From Pedobacter frigiditerrae (GTDB taxonomy: Bacteria > Bacteroidota > Bacteroidia > Sphingobacteriales > Sphingobacteriaceae): a stretch of 64,000 nucleotides of DNA. The stretch is from NCBI RefSeq assembly GCF_032678705.1, contig NZ_JAVTSS010000002.1, positions 806,001 to 870,000 on the forward strand. Reading direction: 5' to 3'. The notes beneath the pieces were generated by a model, which saw only the letters and a list, made by a program, of their open reading frames with translations, was not told where the DNA came from and did no database searches. The stretch's first letter is position 1; every line of letters starts with the position of its first letter. This document shows, piece by piece, positions 1 through 9,848 of the stretch. A program made the translations under genes and the position numbers.

Positions 1-1895
1 TTGGTTTGCCATTCTATTCGCATTTCCCTGATTTTGAACCACGACTACCTCATTATACGCTGTAGCGCTATCTCCAACAGGAACTGGTCTTGGAAATTTT
101 TGTTGGTCATTTTTTGCAGGGCGATTGGAAAACTCTGTATTCCACCAAGTTTTTAATGTTTTGCTCATCTCAATGGCATCTTTCATTAAATCGGTTTTTC
201 GTTCCAACATATCCGCTCTGCGTTGTTTTAAAACTGCATCGTATTGCGCTCTTAATTCTGCCGGCGGAACAATATCATACCTTAAATAATCATCAACACT
301 TTCTAATACAATTAAACTGGTATTTCTAGTTACAATACCGAATTGTTTACTCAATTGACTAATCTGAACTTTGTTAATTTCATACTGAATATCCATTTCA
401 GCAATTTTCTTTTGAGCCCAAATTCTACTCACATCAATGGAGCTTAAAGCCTGTGCATTAGGGTTAAGACGAACTGTTTGCTCACTCACCACCGTATTTC
501 CATAGCCAAATTGTAAAACAATGCTTGTGCTATATTGACTTAAAATACCAGCAACGGCCAGATGTCCTGTTACGTTAACATGCATAGAAGGGTAAGTTTG
601 ACGAACTTCTCCGCTGTTTTTGATTCCTAAATATTGAAGCTGTTCCTCGCTCAGTTGTTTAAAAGCAACCTCGACTTTGGTGTTATTTAGGTTTATAAAC
701 TCGCCTCCAGATTTTAAACTGATGTATTTTAAAGTACTATAATCAGCTTTGTTAGATGAATTAACGGTATGGATAGGTTTGGTCAGAAGAACGGTGTTTT
801 TGCCAAACGTCGAAAGTCCATCAGTAAAAAAAATATATTCGTTCCCTATTAAAGCTCGTTGATTAATGGAACTAAAGTTTGTTCCGCCATCATATATTAT
901 GTTTTCTAATCTTTTCTTTAAAGAAGTCCAATCGCCGTTGGTAATTATAAACGAACCTCCATTTTTAAAGGTGTTATTTAGCAATCCTAAATTGATGGTA
1001 AGATTTTGCTTTTGTTTGATAAGCAAATCCAATAATTCTAATTCTTTTTTCAAATCTCTTTGCAAGCCACTTAGCGAACAATCCCAAATTATGCCTATTT
1101 GATTACTCAATACACGAGGTCTGCTTTGCTCTTGTGGAAAAACATTGACCAAGAAATAATAGCCGCTGCTTGCTTTTTGCATTTGCACTTCAGGCATATC
1201 GGCACGTTTGGGCAAATTAATTGTTATTGCTTTTTGAGGCTGATAATTTGTTCTTTTCATCTCTGCCAAATAGGTATTTCCAGTATTTTTGAAACTAAAA
1301 CTTCCATCTGGTTGCTCGGCTAATTCTGGCTGAACAAGGCTTTCGAATACCGTTGTTTTGAGTGTAAAATCAGCGATTATTTGATTATAATCTAATGGCA
1401 AATGATATTGCAAAACATTGTTTTTCTGGAATTTCAATTCTTCTTCATAACCTACAATTATGGTTCTTTTGCCCTTTGCTGGCATTGGATAAATTCTTGT
1501 CCTAAAGTTGTTTCCCTCTACTTTTTCTAACAAACCTGGGTCTACCCTTCTACGTTCAATGCTTTCGAAAACCTCTGTTGCTTTTGCTTTTTCAACAGGA
1601 ACAGCTTCTCTCATTTTCCCATTAATATCTAATGCATAACGGCTAATGGTTACGCCTTCAGGCATTGGAAAAGTTAGTTCTCCTTCTAAAACTTTATCGC
1701 TGTTATTGTAAAACGTCATCGTCATCAACGTTTTGGCAATGTTTCCAGTTATTTGAACATCAATATTTAATTTTTGCAGCTTAACTGCTTCTTGTTGAGC
1801 ATTGGTTGTTTTTACTTTAAGTACAGGCATTTGTGCATTGCCCACAAGTGAAAATATTAGAAGTATAAAAAGGCAGGATAGAGAAAGTTTCATAG
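1..1895 (-). CDS. VIT and von Willebrand A domain protein, 3' end outside window
   Basis: My translation from the ATG at 1895 runs open for about 631 codons to the window edge, so the C-terminus is missing. Residues 1-20 form a signal peptide ending VGNAQ, so the protein is exported. A VIT (vault/inter-alpha-trypsin) domain lies at about 30-150, with the typical stretches ELTFPMPEG and RTRIYPMPAKGKR. A von Willebrand A domain follows, with MIDAS metal residues D271, S273 and S275 (DCSLS). Known VIT-vWA proteins bind other proteins on the cell surface, but the partner here is unknown. Near the edge the sequence NEVVVVQNQG resembles the TonB-box-like EVVVVGYG of Bacteroidota outer-membrane proteins. 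The gene is monocistronic as far as visible and is convergent with nothing in the window. The domain call is strong; the biological role is not known. Confidence 0.85.
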
Positions 1896-1989
1896 CTGTA
1901 AGTTTTACTATTGATGCGAAACCTACAGCTATTTCACAAATGTTAGTTAAACTTTTTATAAAATACCTAGAAATGGGTAGCTGATAGGT

Positions 1990-2035
1990 AATAAAAAAGC
2001 CGCAGAAAACAGTTTAAATCTGCTCTTCTGCGGCT
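1990..2035 (-). terminator. Rho-independent terminator of pfkA
   Basis: A perfect 10-bp inverted repeat (AGCCGCAGAA at 1998-2007 and its complement at 2026-2035) is followed, on the minus strand, by a run of T residues. It begins 20 bp after the pfkA stop, so it should end the birA-pfkA transcript. Confidence 0.85.
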
Positions 2036-2054
2036 GCATTCTTTTATATTTCTC

Positions 2055-3038
2055 TTACATAGAAAGTATTTCTACCAACCTTAACCAAGCTGGTGTAATT
2101 TTTTCTGCATCAATGTGTTTTGTGGTTTGTGAAAATGGTGTAAAAACAACTTCCTTGTTTATTTGACCAACCATTACATCGGTTTTCCCCTCTAACAATC
2201 CTTCTACAGCTGCTACGCCTAAACGACTAGACAATACCCTATCCATACAGGTTGGTTTTCCACCACGTTGTATATGACCCAATACAGAAATTCGGATATC
2301 ATACTTAGGAAATTTCTCTTTTAGTGCTTCGCCAACAACATAAGCACCACCACCTTCATCTCCCTCTGCTACAATGATGATTTTTGATGCTTTATCTTTA
2401 CGCCCTGTTTCTATTCTATGAAATAATTGAGGCAAGCCAACCTTTGCCTCTGGAATTAAGATGGCTTCGGCACCAACTCCTATGCCGCTTCTTAAAGCGA
2501 TTAATCCCGAATCTCTACCCATCACTTCTACAATAAATAGTCTGTCATGAGATTCTGCTGTGTCTCTAATCTTATCAACAGCATTAACCACATTGTTAAT
2601 TGCGGTATCGTATCCTATAGCGAAATCGGTTCCCAATAAATCGTTATCTATTGTACCAGGTAAACCAACAATAGGAAAATCATATTCTTGAGAGAAAATA
2701 TCCGCTCCTCTAAACGTTCCGTCTCCACCAATTACCACAAGGGCATCAATTTCACTATCTTTTAAATTTTTATAGGCTTGAGCCCTACCTTCTTTGGTAC
2801 GAAAAGCATTGCATCTATATGTTTTTAGAATTGTACCACCACGTTGAATAATGTTGGCTACAGATTTTCCGTCCATAGGGATAAAATCTCCCTGGATTAA
2901 TCCTTCATAACCCCTTAAAATACCTGTAACTTTTAAATTGTGGTATAAACTTGCTCTTACTACTGCTCTAATTGCTGCGTTCATTCCTGGAGCATCGCCA
3001 CCAGAAGTTAAAACGCCTATATTTTTTATTGTACTCAT
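2055..3038 (-). CDS. pfkA: ATP-dependent 6-phosphofructokinase
   Basis: This enzyme phosphorylates fructose 6-phosphate to the 1,6-bisphosphate, the committed step of glycolysis, in the cytoplasm. The 327-residue length is normal for bacterial PfkA. Visible motifs are the nucleotide loop TSGGDAPGMN near residue 11, GGDGT near 104 (Gly after GGD is typical of ATP rather than pyrophosphate users), the catalytic PGTIDND near 128, and MGRDSG and GHIQRGG further on. The ATG overlaps the dsbD stop by four bases (ATGA, 3035-3038), so the two are probably translationally coupled. It is the last gene of a leftward run birA, nDsbD, nDsbD, dsbD, pfkA and is followed by a strong terminator. The pairing with dsbD has no obvious metabolic logic. 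Confidence 0.96.
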   Translation of the reverse strand: MSTIKNIGVLTSGGDAPGMNAAIRAVVRASLYHNLKVTGILRGYEGLIQGDFIPMDGKSVANIIQRGGTILKTYRCNAFRTKEGRAQAYKNLKDSEIDALVVIGGDGTFRGADIFSQEYDFPIVGLPGTIDNDLLGTDFAIGYDTAINNVVNAVDKIRDTAESHDRLFIVEVMGRDSGLIALRSGIGVGAEAILIPEAKVGLPQLFHRIETGRKDKASKIIIVAEGDEGGGAYVVGEALKEKFPKYDIRISVLGHIQRGGKPTCMDRVLSSRLGVAAVEGLLEGKTDVMVGQINKEVVFTPFSQTTKHIDAEKITPAWLRLVEILSM

Positions 3039-4720
3039 TTATTTTTTTGTTTTGCAAACTCGGCCAAACCTTGGTCTAAGTAAGCCAAATATTTATCAAT
3101 ATCAAATTCTACCCCTATTGGAGGCGAAACTAATTCTTTTTCATCAGTTCCAACCAATACATAATATGGCTGAGATATGGTGTTATACTTTGTTGCTTGC
3201 AAATGTTGAAATTTAAGCCCAACAGAGTTGACTCTTGTTTTCAATATTTTAGAATCAAATTGTTCTGCTTCTGGCAGTTCTGTTTTGTCATCCGTATAAA
3301 GAGAAACTACGATGTAATCATCCTTTAACCTTTTCAACACTCTTTTATCAGACCAAACCCTTGCTTCCATTTCTCTACAATTTACACAACCGTGGCCTGT
3401 AAAATCTAAAAATAGTGGCTTATTTACCGTTTTTGCATAAGCCAAGGCTTCATCGTAATCAAAAAAACCATCAATATTATGCGGAATATGTAGGAATTCA
3501 CTATATTTTCTCTTTTTAACTCCTCCCGTATCAGCTTTATCGGAGGATGATGTCCCTGAGCCTTCGCCTATTACAAAATCTTGAGTTGAAAGAGGTGGAA
3601 CTAATGCGCTAACCGCTTTCAGAGGTGCGCCGAATAATCCAAGCATTAAGTAAAGTGCGAAAACGAAAGAAACACAAGCTAGAAAGAATCTAGGAATTGA
3701 TACGTAAGGTAAATCACTATCGTGAGAAAATTTAATTTTACCCAATAAATAGATGCCCAACATAATGGCAAGAACAATCCAAATACCTAAAAATATTTCT
3801 CTATCTAATATTCCCCAATGATAAGAAAGGTCTGCGGTTGATAGGAACTTCATGGCAAAGCCGATTTCTAAGAATCCCAAAACAACCTTAACTGAATTCA
3901 ACCATCCACCAGATTTTGGAAGTGAGGTTAGCCAACTTGGGAAGATGGCAAACATTGTAAACAATAATGCAAGGGATAATGAAAAGCCAAACATTGCAAC
4001 AATGGGCGTAAGCACATCTTTATCAATGGATACTAAAAGGCCACCTATTAAAGGACCAGTACAAGAGAAGGAAACTACTGTTAAGGTAGCAGCCATAAAA
4101 AATATTCCTGTTAATCCTTTTGAATCAGATTTCGCGTCTAACTTATTAACGAAAGAACTTGGAAGAACAATTTCGAATGCTCCAAGAAATGAAATGCCAA
4201 AAATCGCAAGAATAAGGAAAATCACAACATTAAAAAACCCATTTGTAGAAAGTTGATTTAATGCGCTACCTCCCCAAATTAAGGTAATAATCGTACCAAT
4301 ACTAACATATATAAAAATGATAGAAAGCCCGTATAAAATTGCTCCTTGAATTCCTTTTCCTTTGGTCTCTGCCCTCTTTGTAAAAAAGCTAACTGTTAAT
4401 GGCACCATAGGATATATACATGGCAAAATAAAAGCTGCAAGACCCCCTAATAAACCAAGACCAAAGGTTATCCAAAGCGAAGCAGGTTTTTGAGCATTGT
4501 TTGCCGCTGCTGTTACAGCATCTTTTTTAACCGTATCAACAGGAGTTGCAGGCGCTACTTTGCTATTGGCTACACTATCTTCTGCAGAGCCAACGGTTGT
4601 AAATCCATCATCTTCTACTTTTGTAGTTGTGTCTGCTTGTAATTTAATTGCGTAACTTGAGGCGGGTTGTAAAACCAAAAAAACACCGATAAGCAATATC
4701 AGTAATCCTATTTTTTTCAT
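3035..4720 (-). CDS. dsbD: Thiol:disulfide interchange protein DsbD, lacking the N-terminal alpha domain
   Basis: DsbD carries electrons from cytoplasmic thioredoxin across the inner membrane to periplasmic thiol proteins. The 561-residue protein has a signal or anchor segment (1-24), a low-complexity linker, a polytopic membrane domain of about eight helices (about 82-370) with redox cysteines C101 (LPCIYP) and C220 (SFSCTGP), and a C-terminal thioredoxin-like domain (about 410-555) with C445-V-N-C448. The N-terminal immunoglobulin-like alpha domain of E. coli DsbD is missing. Two separate secreted alpha-like proteins are encoded just upstream, so the system seems split into separate polypeptides. 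The ATG at 4720 gives a good signal sequence, and the 3' end overlaps pfkA by four bases. Confidence 0.92.
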   Translation of the reverse strand: MKKIGLLILLIGVFLVLQPASSYAIKLQADTTTKVEDDGFTTVGSAEDSVANSKVAPATPVDTVKKDAVTAAANNAQKPASLWITFGLGLLGGLAAFILPCIYPMVPLTVSFFTKRAETKGKGIQGAILYGLSIIFIYVSIGTIITLIWGGSALNQLSTNGFFNVVIFLILAIFGISFLGAFEIVLPSSFVNKLDAKSDSKGLTGIFFMAATLTVVSFSCTGPLIGGLLVSIDKDVLTPIVAMFGFSLSLALLFTMFAIFPSWLTSLPKSGGWLNSVKVVLGFLEIGFAMKFLSTADLSYHWGILDREIFLGIWIVLAIMLGIYLLGKIKFSHDSDLPYVSIPRFFLACVSFVFALYLMLGLFGAPLKAVSALVPPLSTQDFVIGEGSGTSSSDKADTGGVKKRKYSEFLHIPHNIDGFFDYDEALAYAKTVNKPLFLDFTGHGCVNCREMEARVWSDKRVLKRLKDDYIVVSLYTDDKTELPEAEQFDSKILKTRVNSVGLKFQHLQATKYNTISQPYYVLVGTDEKELVSPPIGVEFDIDKYLAYLDQGLAEFAKQKNK

Positions 4721-4816
4721 GCTTGTTTTGTAAAGGGGGTGAAATTAATAAATCTTTTTATTAATGACGGTTAATGTATGCTTTGGGGTTATTTACATTG
4801 CATTAGTATTACATTA

Positions 4817-5260
4817 TTATTTCACCGGAATACTAAAAGAAACTTCCTCTGAAGGCAAACATTGTTTATCATTACAAGCCATAAATTCTACTTTACCCTT
4901 AACTATTGTTGATGTTTTATTAAGCTTTATTCTTTGAGTAAAGACGACTTCATTTTCAAAATACGTTAAATTAAGCTTTAAGATTTTGTCATACCTAGAA
5001 ACAGGCTTTGGTTCCATGGTTTTTCCTGTCAATGTATAATCTTTTGATGGAGAAAAGTTAAAACCTGTTTTAGCATGGATACCTTTTACAGCTAAGGAAT
5101 AAATATGCCATCGGTTTTGCATTCTAGCTTTTAAATATAACGTTGCTTCGTTTTTATTTGTCTTTTTAGCCAAGTACGACCAAGATACTGGCTTTTCTAA
5201 TTGTGCATTAACTCCTGAGAATGTAAATATCAATACCGCGAATAGAATTATTCTCTTCAT
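4817..5260 (-). CDS. Secreted DsbD alpha-domain-like protein (second copy)
   Basis: A 147-residue exported protein: residues 1-19 form a signal peptide ending GVNAQ. The rest is a beta-rich domain like the N-terminal domain of DsbD, which receives electrons from the DsbD thioredoxin domain and passes them to periplasmic substrates. The key CNDKQC pair (C129 and C134) matches the two-cysteine active site, although the spacing differs from the E. coli protein. It is followed by the alpha-less dsbD, which supports a role as its detached partner. It is a tandem paralogue of the gene at 5316-5765; both share WHIYS, the FENEVVF/IKLNK region and the ending SIPVK. The exact substrate is unknown. Confidence 0.82.
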   Translation of the reverse strand: MKRIILFAVLIFTFSGVNAQLEKPVSWSYLAKKTNKNEATLYLKARMQNRWHIYSLAVKGIHAKTGFNFSPSKDYTLTGKTMEPKPVSRYDKILKLNLTYFENEVVFTQRIKLNKTSTIVKGKVEFMACNDKQCLPSEEVSFSIPVK

Positions 5261-5270
5261 ATTTTTAAAT

Positions 5271-5297
5271 AAAAAAAGTCCCGATAAATCGAGACTT
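5271..5297 (-). terminator. Terminator-like hairpin between the two nDsbD paralogues
   Basis: Ten-base arms (5276-5285 and 5288-5297, one mismatch) are followed on the minus strand by seven T residues. It sits 19 bp after the first paralogue's stop, so it could reduce transcription of the second paralogue, dsbD and pfkA. It may be an attenuating rather than a complete terminator. Confidence 0.65.
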
Positions 5298-5315
5298 CTA
5301 TAAATTTTATTCGTT

Positions 5316-5765
5316 TTATTTAACAGGTATACTGAACGTAACTTCGCTTGGCGGCAAACATTGTTTATCGTTACAAACCATAAACTCCACTTGTCCTTTT
5401 ACTACTGTTGTTCCTTTATTCAACTTTATCTTTTGTTGAAAAACTACCTCATTCTCAAAATACAAAACATCCATTTTAAAACTTTTTTCAAATTTTGTAA
5501 TTGGTTTTGGTTCTGTTGTTTTGCCTACCAGTGTGAAGTCTTTTGATTTAGTAAAGGTAAATACCGTTTTATTTGGTCCACCTGGTTTTAAATTTTGAGA
5601 ATAAATATGCCAATCATCTTCTATGGTAGCTTTTAGATAGACTATTGCTTCCGTTTTACTAACTTTTGTTGCTTTATATGCCCAAGTCACAGGGCTTTCC
5701 AATTGGGCAAAAGCTCCAACTGCACTAAAAAACATTAACGTTAAAATTAAAATTGCTCTCTTCAT
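5316..5765 (-). CDS. Secreted DsbD alpha-domain-like protein (first copy)
   Basis: A 149-residue exported protein with signal peptide 1-20 (ending GAFAQ) and a DsbD N-terminal-like beta domain. The redox pair is C131 and C136 in CNDKQCLPP. It is about half identical by eye to the next gene, so the two arose by tandem duplication. The reading start at 5765 lies four bases from the birA stop, so it is probably co-transcribed with birA. The terminator-like hairpin after it suggests that this copy may be made in larger amounts than the second. An alternative reading is that the copies serve different substrates; the sequence does not decide. Confidence 0.82.
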   Translation of the reverse strand: MKRAILILTLMFFSAVGAFAQLESPVTWAYKATKVSKTEAIVYLKATIEDDWHIYSQNLKPGGPNKTVFTFTKSKDFTLVGKTTEPKPITKFEKSFKMDVLYFENEVVFQQKIKLNKGTTVVKGQVEFMVCNDKQCLPPSEVTFSIPVK

Positions 5766-5769
5766 TTAT

Positions 5770-6570
5770 TTATTGATTTAAAAATTCTATTTCTTTAAAA
5801 TTAAATTGAACTGCCTTTCCGTCTCTCATTACATTAAGTAGCCCTAAATCTGTAATTCCTATTATTGTTCCTTCAAAAACCTCTCCATTATGACGATAAA
5901 TTGATGGAACGTTCATTTTATACAGCTTATCAACGTAGGTAGTAGTTAAAAATGTATGAGTTCCGTTTTTTAGCTGTAAGTATAAACTTTCTATTTGACT
6001 GCAAATTTCGCTCAATAGCTCAGCTAAATTAACATCTTCCTGTAAAATTTGATGTAACGATGTTGCTTTAGATTCAAGGTCTTCTGAAAATTCTTGTTGA
6101 TTAACATTTAAACCTATGCCAATAACGGCAGTTTTTATGGCATTGCCCACAATTGTGTTTTCAATTAAAATGCCCCCAAGTTTTTTATCTAAATAGTAAA
6201 TATCATTGGGCCATTTTACGGTTATCCCATTAGGTACATATTTAGATAAAGCTTTGTTTATAGCAATGCTGATAGCCATATTTAACAAAAACTGTTTATG
6301 AATTAGTAAAAATTTTGGCTTTAATAAAATGCTTATGGTTAGGTTTTTACCTGGTTCAGCTTGCCAAGTATTTTCTTGCTGTCCTCTTCCGGCAAACTGA
6401 TGGTCTGCCATAATTACAGTTCCCTCGGGTAATGGCTCGGATTTTGACACCAAATTCTTTAAAAAAGTATTAGTAGAATCAACCGCTAATAATTTGATAA
6501 GATTTTGACCAACAAATAGTGTTGAAAAAGTGTTATTTTGCAAGTGTTGATTATATTTGTTGATATTCAA
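5770..6570 (-). CDS. birA: Biotin--[acetyl-CoA-carboxylase] ligase
   Basis: This enzyme makes biotinyl-AMP and transfers biotin to the lysine of biotin carboxyl carrier proteins. Typical motifs are EVDSTN-like AVDSTNTF near residue 30, GRGQQENTW near 62 (the biotinyl-AMP loop), KWPNDIYY near 119 and KLGGILIEN near 129. There is no N-terminal DNA-binding domain, so it is the non-repressor (group I) type. No ATG precedes the catalytic domain. The given start is TTG, and a second TTG at 6543 (before QNNTFSTLF) is at least as likely. It is divergent from rsfS with only 15 bp of A/T-rich sequence between the given start and the rsfS ATG. Confidence 0.93.
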   Translation of the reverse strand: MNINKYNQHLQNNTFSTLFVGQNLIKLLAVDSTNTFLKNLVSKSEPLPEGTVIMADHQFAGRGQQENTWQAEPGKNLTISILLKPKFLLIHKQFLLNMAISIAINKALSKYVPNGITVKWPNDIYYLDKKLGGILIENTIVGNAIKTAVIGIGLNVNQQEFSEDLESKATSLHQILQEDVNLAELLSEICSQIESLYLQLKNGTHTFLTTTYVDKLYKMNVPSIYRHNGEVFEGTIIGITDLGLLNVMRDGKAVQFNFKEIEFLNQ

Positions 6571-6585
6571 AATTAAAAATTTTTA

Positions 6586-6960
6586 ATGGTAAAAAAGAAA
6601 ACCGCAAACCTTTCTACATACCTCTCAGAAATAGCCGTACAAGGCATACAAGAAAAAAAAGGGCATGACATCGTTCGTTTAGACTTAAGGGAACTGAATA
6701 GTTCTGTTTCTGATTATTTTGTTGTTTGCAATGCAGATTCTTCAACTCAAGTAAAGGCTATAGCCGACAGTGTTGAAGATGAAATATATAAATTAACTCA
6801 AACAAATCCTTGGCATAAAGAAGGTCAGGAAAATGCTGAATGGATTATCTTAGACTACTTTGATATTGTAGTGCACATCTTTAAAACTGAAAAACGTGAG
6901 TTTTTTGGAATTGAAGATTTATGGGGCGATGCAGAAACCACTACTTACAAAAGTGCATAG
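6586..6960 (+). CDS. rsfS: Ribosomal silencing factor RsfS
   Basis: RsfS (RsfA/Iojap) binds ribosomal protein uL14 and blocks subunit joining when nutrients are limiting. The 124-residue protein carries the family's signature regions: LRELNSSVSDYFVVCNA, STQVKAIADSVEDE, PWHKEGQENAEWIILDY and VVHIFKTEKREFFGIEDLWGDA. The length is normal and the ATG at 6586 is the only sensible start. It is followed 30 bp later by ftsH in the same direction, an arrangement common in Bacteroidota, and the two probably share a transcript. Confidence 0.95.
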   Translation: MVKKKTANLSTYLSEIAVQGIQEKKGHDIVRLDLRELNSSVSDYFVVCNADSSTQVKAIADSVEDEIYKLTQTNPWHKEGQENAEWIILDYFDIVVHIFKTEKREFFGIEDLWGDAETTTYKSA

Positions 6961-6989
6961 CCAATTTATTTACACACATTTGAACTAAC

Positions 6990-9077
6990 ATGAAAGAACC
7001 TCAAAATACAGATACAAAACCAAAACAAATCAGACGAACTCCTAATATTCCAAAAAAACCACAAAAAGGCTCTAAATTCAATATTTTTTGGGTTTATGCG
7101 GCAATTATTGTTGCACTAATAGCAGCACAGGTTTTATTTTCTACAGATAGTGTTAAAAACATAGATTATAAGGTTTTTGAAAGGGATATGTTGCTTAAAG
7201 GCAACGTCGAAAAGATACTTTCATATAAATCTGATGATATCGTAATTTCTGAAGTCTTTATTAAAAGTGATAAAATTGATGACCCTCTGTATAAAAAATA
7301 TAGGAGTAAATCAGCATTTAATACCGGTACAAATAAGGGCCCTTTAGTAACTTTTACATCTTCATCCGATGTAGATCTTAAGGCGAGATTGGAAAAGTCT
7401 CAAAATAATGCAAAAATACCAGTTGAAAATCAAATTTCATCTGAAGTTACCTCTAAATCTAATCCTTGGGGCGGTCTTTTCATTAACATTGTTATTCCTT
7501 TGTTGTTAATTATTGGTCTTTGGGTTTTCATGATGCGCCGCATGGGCGGAGGTGGTGGAGGCGGCGGAGGCCAAATCTTCAACATAGGAAAATCAAAAGC
7601 AACATTATTTGATAAAGAAAGCCAGGTTAACATTACGTTTAACGATGTTGCTGGTTTAACAGAAGCCAAAGTTGAGGTTATGGAAATTGTTGATTTCCTT
7701 AAAAACCCTAAAAAATATACCAATTTGGGAGGTAAAATCCCTAAGGGTGCTTTATTAGTGGGCGCACCAGGCACAGGTAAAACTTTATTAGCTAAAGCTG
7801 TTGCGGGTGAGGCTCAAGTTCCTTTTTTCTCTTTATCAGGGTCTGATTTTGTGGAGATGTTTGTAGGAGTTGGTGCTTCTCGCGTACGTGATTTGTTTAA
7901 ACAAGCAAAGGACAAGGCACCTTGTATTATTTTTATCGATGAGATTGATGCCATAGGTAGAGCTAGGGGCAAGGGGAGTATGATGGGCGGAAATGACGAG
8001 CGTGAAAACACATTAAATCAATTGTTGGTGGAAATGGATGGTTTCGGTACAGATTCTGGAATTATTATAATGGGCGCTACTAACAGAGCTGATGTATTAG
8101 ATAACGCATTGTTAAGACCTGGTCGTTTTGACAGACAAATTTATGTTGATATGCCAGATATTAACGAGCGTAAAGAGATATTTAACGTACACTTAAAACC
8201 AATTAAGCTAGAAGATAATATAGACATCAATTTCTTAGCTAAACAAACACCTGGTTTTTCTGGTGCAGATATTGCAAATTTATGTAATGAGGCCGCTTTA
8301 ATTGCAGCAAGGAAAACCCATGAGTCTGTAACCAAGCAAGATTTCTTAGATGCTGTAGATCGTATTATTGGTGGTTTGGAGAAAAAGAATAAAATCATCA
8401 CGAAAGAAGAGAAAAAGGCAATTGCATTTCACGAAGCTGGTCATGCTACAGTTTCTTGGTTATTAAAACATGCGCATCCATTAATTAAGGTAACTATTGT
8501 TCCTCGCGGCCAATCTTTAGGAGCAGCATGGTATTTACCAGAAGAAAGAAGTATCACCACAACTGAGCAAATTTTAGACGAAATGTGCGCTACAATGGGT
8601 GGAAGAGCTGCAGAGAAAATCACTTTTGGTAAAATTAGTACCGGTGCATTAAGCGATCTAGAAAAAGTTACCAAACAAGCTTATGCAATGGTTTCTATGT
8701 ACGGCTTAAACGACAAGATAGGAAATATATCATATTACGATTCTAGAGGACAAGAGAGTTTTACCAAGCCATATTCTGAAGCTACAGCAAGAATTATGGA
8801 CGAAGAGGCTAGTAAAATTATAGAAGAGCAATATCAAAGAGCCTTACAAATTTTGGCAGATAACCAAGAAAATTTGGTTAAACTAGCTGAAAAACTGTTA
8901 GTTGCTGAAGTAATTTTCAAAGAAGATTTAGAGGAAATCTTTGGTAAACGTGAGTTTGAAACCGAAGGAACTGAATTACTAGCTGAACTAGTTCCTGCAG
9001 ACAATGTTCCTTTAGTTACTCCAACAATTACAGACTCAATTGCTCCTTCAACTTCATCAGAAGAAGAGGCTAAATAA
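6990..9077 (+). CDS. ftsH: ATP-dependent zinc metalloprotease FtsH
   Basis: Membrane-anchored AAA+ protease that degrades damaged membrane proteins and short-lived regulators. In order: a basic N-terminal tail, membrane helix about 31-49, periplasmic region, second helix about 164-182, an unusual run of nine glycines (186-194), then the AAA domain with Walker A GAPGTGKT (258-265), Walker B IIFIDEID (313-320) and second region of homology around 365-382. The M41 peptidase domain has the zinc site HEAGH (481-485). The 695-residue length is normal for the phylum, and the acidic, proline-rich tail is ordinary. It follows rsfS and ends at a hairpin terminator. Confidence 0.97.
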   Translation: MKEPQNTDTKPKQIRRTPNIPKKPQKGSKFNIFWVYAAIIVALIAAQVLFSTDSVKNIDYKVFERDMLLKGNVEKILSYKSDDIVISEVFIKSDKIDDPLYKKYRSKSAFNTGTNKGPLVTFTSSSDVDLKARLEKSQNNAKIPVENQISSEVTSKSNPWGGLFINIVIPLLLIIGLWVFMMRRMGGGGGGGGGQIFNIGKSKATLFDKESQVNITFNDVAGLTEAKVEVMEIVDFLKNPKKYTNLGGKIPKGALLVGAPGTGKTLLAKAVAGEAQVPFFSLSGSDFVEMFVGVGASRVRDLFKQAKDKAPCIIFIDEIDAIGRARGKGSMMGGNDERENTLNQLLVEMDGFGTDSGIIIMGATNRADVLDNALLRPGRFDRQIYVDMPDINERKEIFNVHLKPIKLEDNIDINFLAKQTPGFSGADIANLCNEAALIAARKTHESVTKQDFLDAVDRIIGGLEKKNKIITKEEKKAIAFHEAGHATVSWLLKHAHPLIKVTIVPRGQSLGAAWYLPEERSITTTEQILDEMCATMGGRAAEKITFGKISTGALSDLEKVTKQAYAMVSMYGLNDKIGNISYYDSRGQESFTKPYSEATARIMDEEASKIIEEQYQRALQILADNQENLVKLAEKLLVAEVIFKEDLEEIFGKREFETEGTELLAELVPADNVPLVTPTITDSIAPSTSSEEEAK

Positions 9078-9101
9078 AAAATAGATTAATTAACTTACCA
9101 A

Positions 9102-9133
9102 GGAAGCAGTCTTATTATTAAGGCTGCTTCTTT
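9102..9133 (+). terminator. Terminator after ftsH
   Basis: Seven-base arms GAAGCAG (9102-9108) and CTGCTTC (9124-9130), 15-base loop, then TTTG. It lies 24 bp after the ftsH stop. Its presence argues against a TTG start at 9132 for the next gene. Confidence 0.55.
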
Positions 9134-9170
9134 GCTTATATCCTTCACGTTAAGTAATTTTGGCTGTCGT

Positions 9171-9815
9171 ATGAAAGAGAATGTTTCTTCAAAAGAATTA
9201 ATGCTTAAAAAGATTAGAAAGGCCTTGCTAGAGAAGCGAGACAATCCCTATCCTAATTTAGAAGAAAGCCCACTTTATAAACAAAATGAAGAAGAGCTAG
9301 AAATTCTATTTGCTGAGCAGTTAACAGCAGTTGCTGGCAACTTTATCTTCTGTGAAAATGGTGTTGATTTTATTGAAAACATATTAGAGCTTGCCGATAA
9401 GTTTAAATGGAGAAAAATTTATTGTTGGGAACCAGAGCTTCAGGCTTTACTTTCACACTATGAATTTCCTTTCTACCAAACAGATAAAGATTTTGAGCAA
9501 GCGGAAGTAGGCATTACCTTGTGCGAGGCTTTAATTGCCCGAAATGGCTCTGTCTTGGTAAGTAATCAACATGCGGCAGGGCGTAGACTAAGCATTTTTC
9601 CACATCATCACATTGTGATAGCTAGAACTGGGCAATTGGTGTTGGATTTAAAAGATGCTTTTCAAATGCTCAAAAATAAATATGGCACTCAAATTCCATC
9701 AATGGTAAGCAACATTACTGGACCAAGTAGAACGGCAGATATAGAGAAAACCTTGGTGCTTGGCGCACATGGCCCGAAAGAATTATTTGTGTTTTTAATT
9801 GATGATTTTAGCTAA
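9171..9815 (+). CDS. LUD domain protein (LutC/YkgG-like)
   Basis: A 214-residue protein of the LUD (lactate utilisation) family. Family members such as LutC act with the iron-sulfur proteins LutA and LutB in lactate oxidation. Recognisable parts are ITLCEALIARNGSVLVS, the GRRLSIFPHHHIVIA region and ITGPSRTADIEKTLVLGAHGP near the C-terminus. The open frame extends upstream to a TTG at 9132 inside the ftsH terminator, so the ATG at 9171 is preferred. No lutA or lutB is nearby, and a lone LUD gene beside ftsH is common in this phylum, so a lactate role should not be assumed. Confidence 0.85.
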   Translation: MKENVSSKELMLKKIRKALLEKRDNPYPNLEESPLYKQNEEELEILFAEQLTAVAGNFIFCENGVDFIENILELADKFKWRKIYCWEPELQALLSHYEFPFYQTDKDFEQAEVGITLCEALIARNGSVLVSNQHAAGRRLSIFPHHHIVIARTGQLVLDLKDAFQMLKNKYGTQIPSMVSNITGPSRTADIEKTLVLGAHGPKELFVFLIDDFS

Positions 9816-9848
9816 TTATTTTTAATTTCAATAAAAATATAATAGATT

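Noticed and set aside
3852..4256. 134-codon plus-strand frame
   Set aside because: It is antisense to the middle of dsbD, whose motifs and membrane helices are unambiguous.
7430..8674. Minus-strand frames inside ftsH
   Set aside because: They are opposite-strand shadows of a highly conserved gene; one is mostly proline because of the glycine run.
9132..9170. N-terminal extension of the LUD gene from a TTG
   Set aside because: The TTG lies in the tail of the ftsH terminator and the added residues are not like the family; the ATG at 9171 is better.
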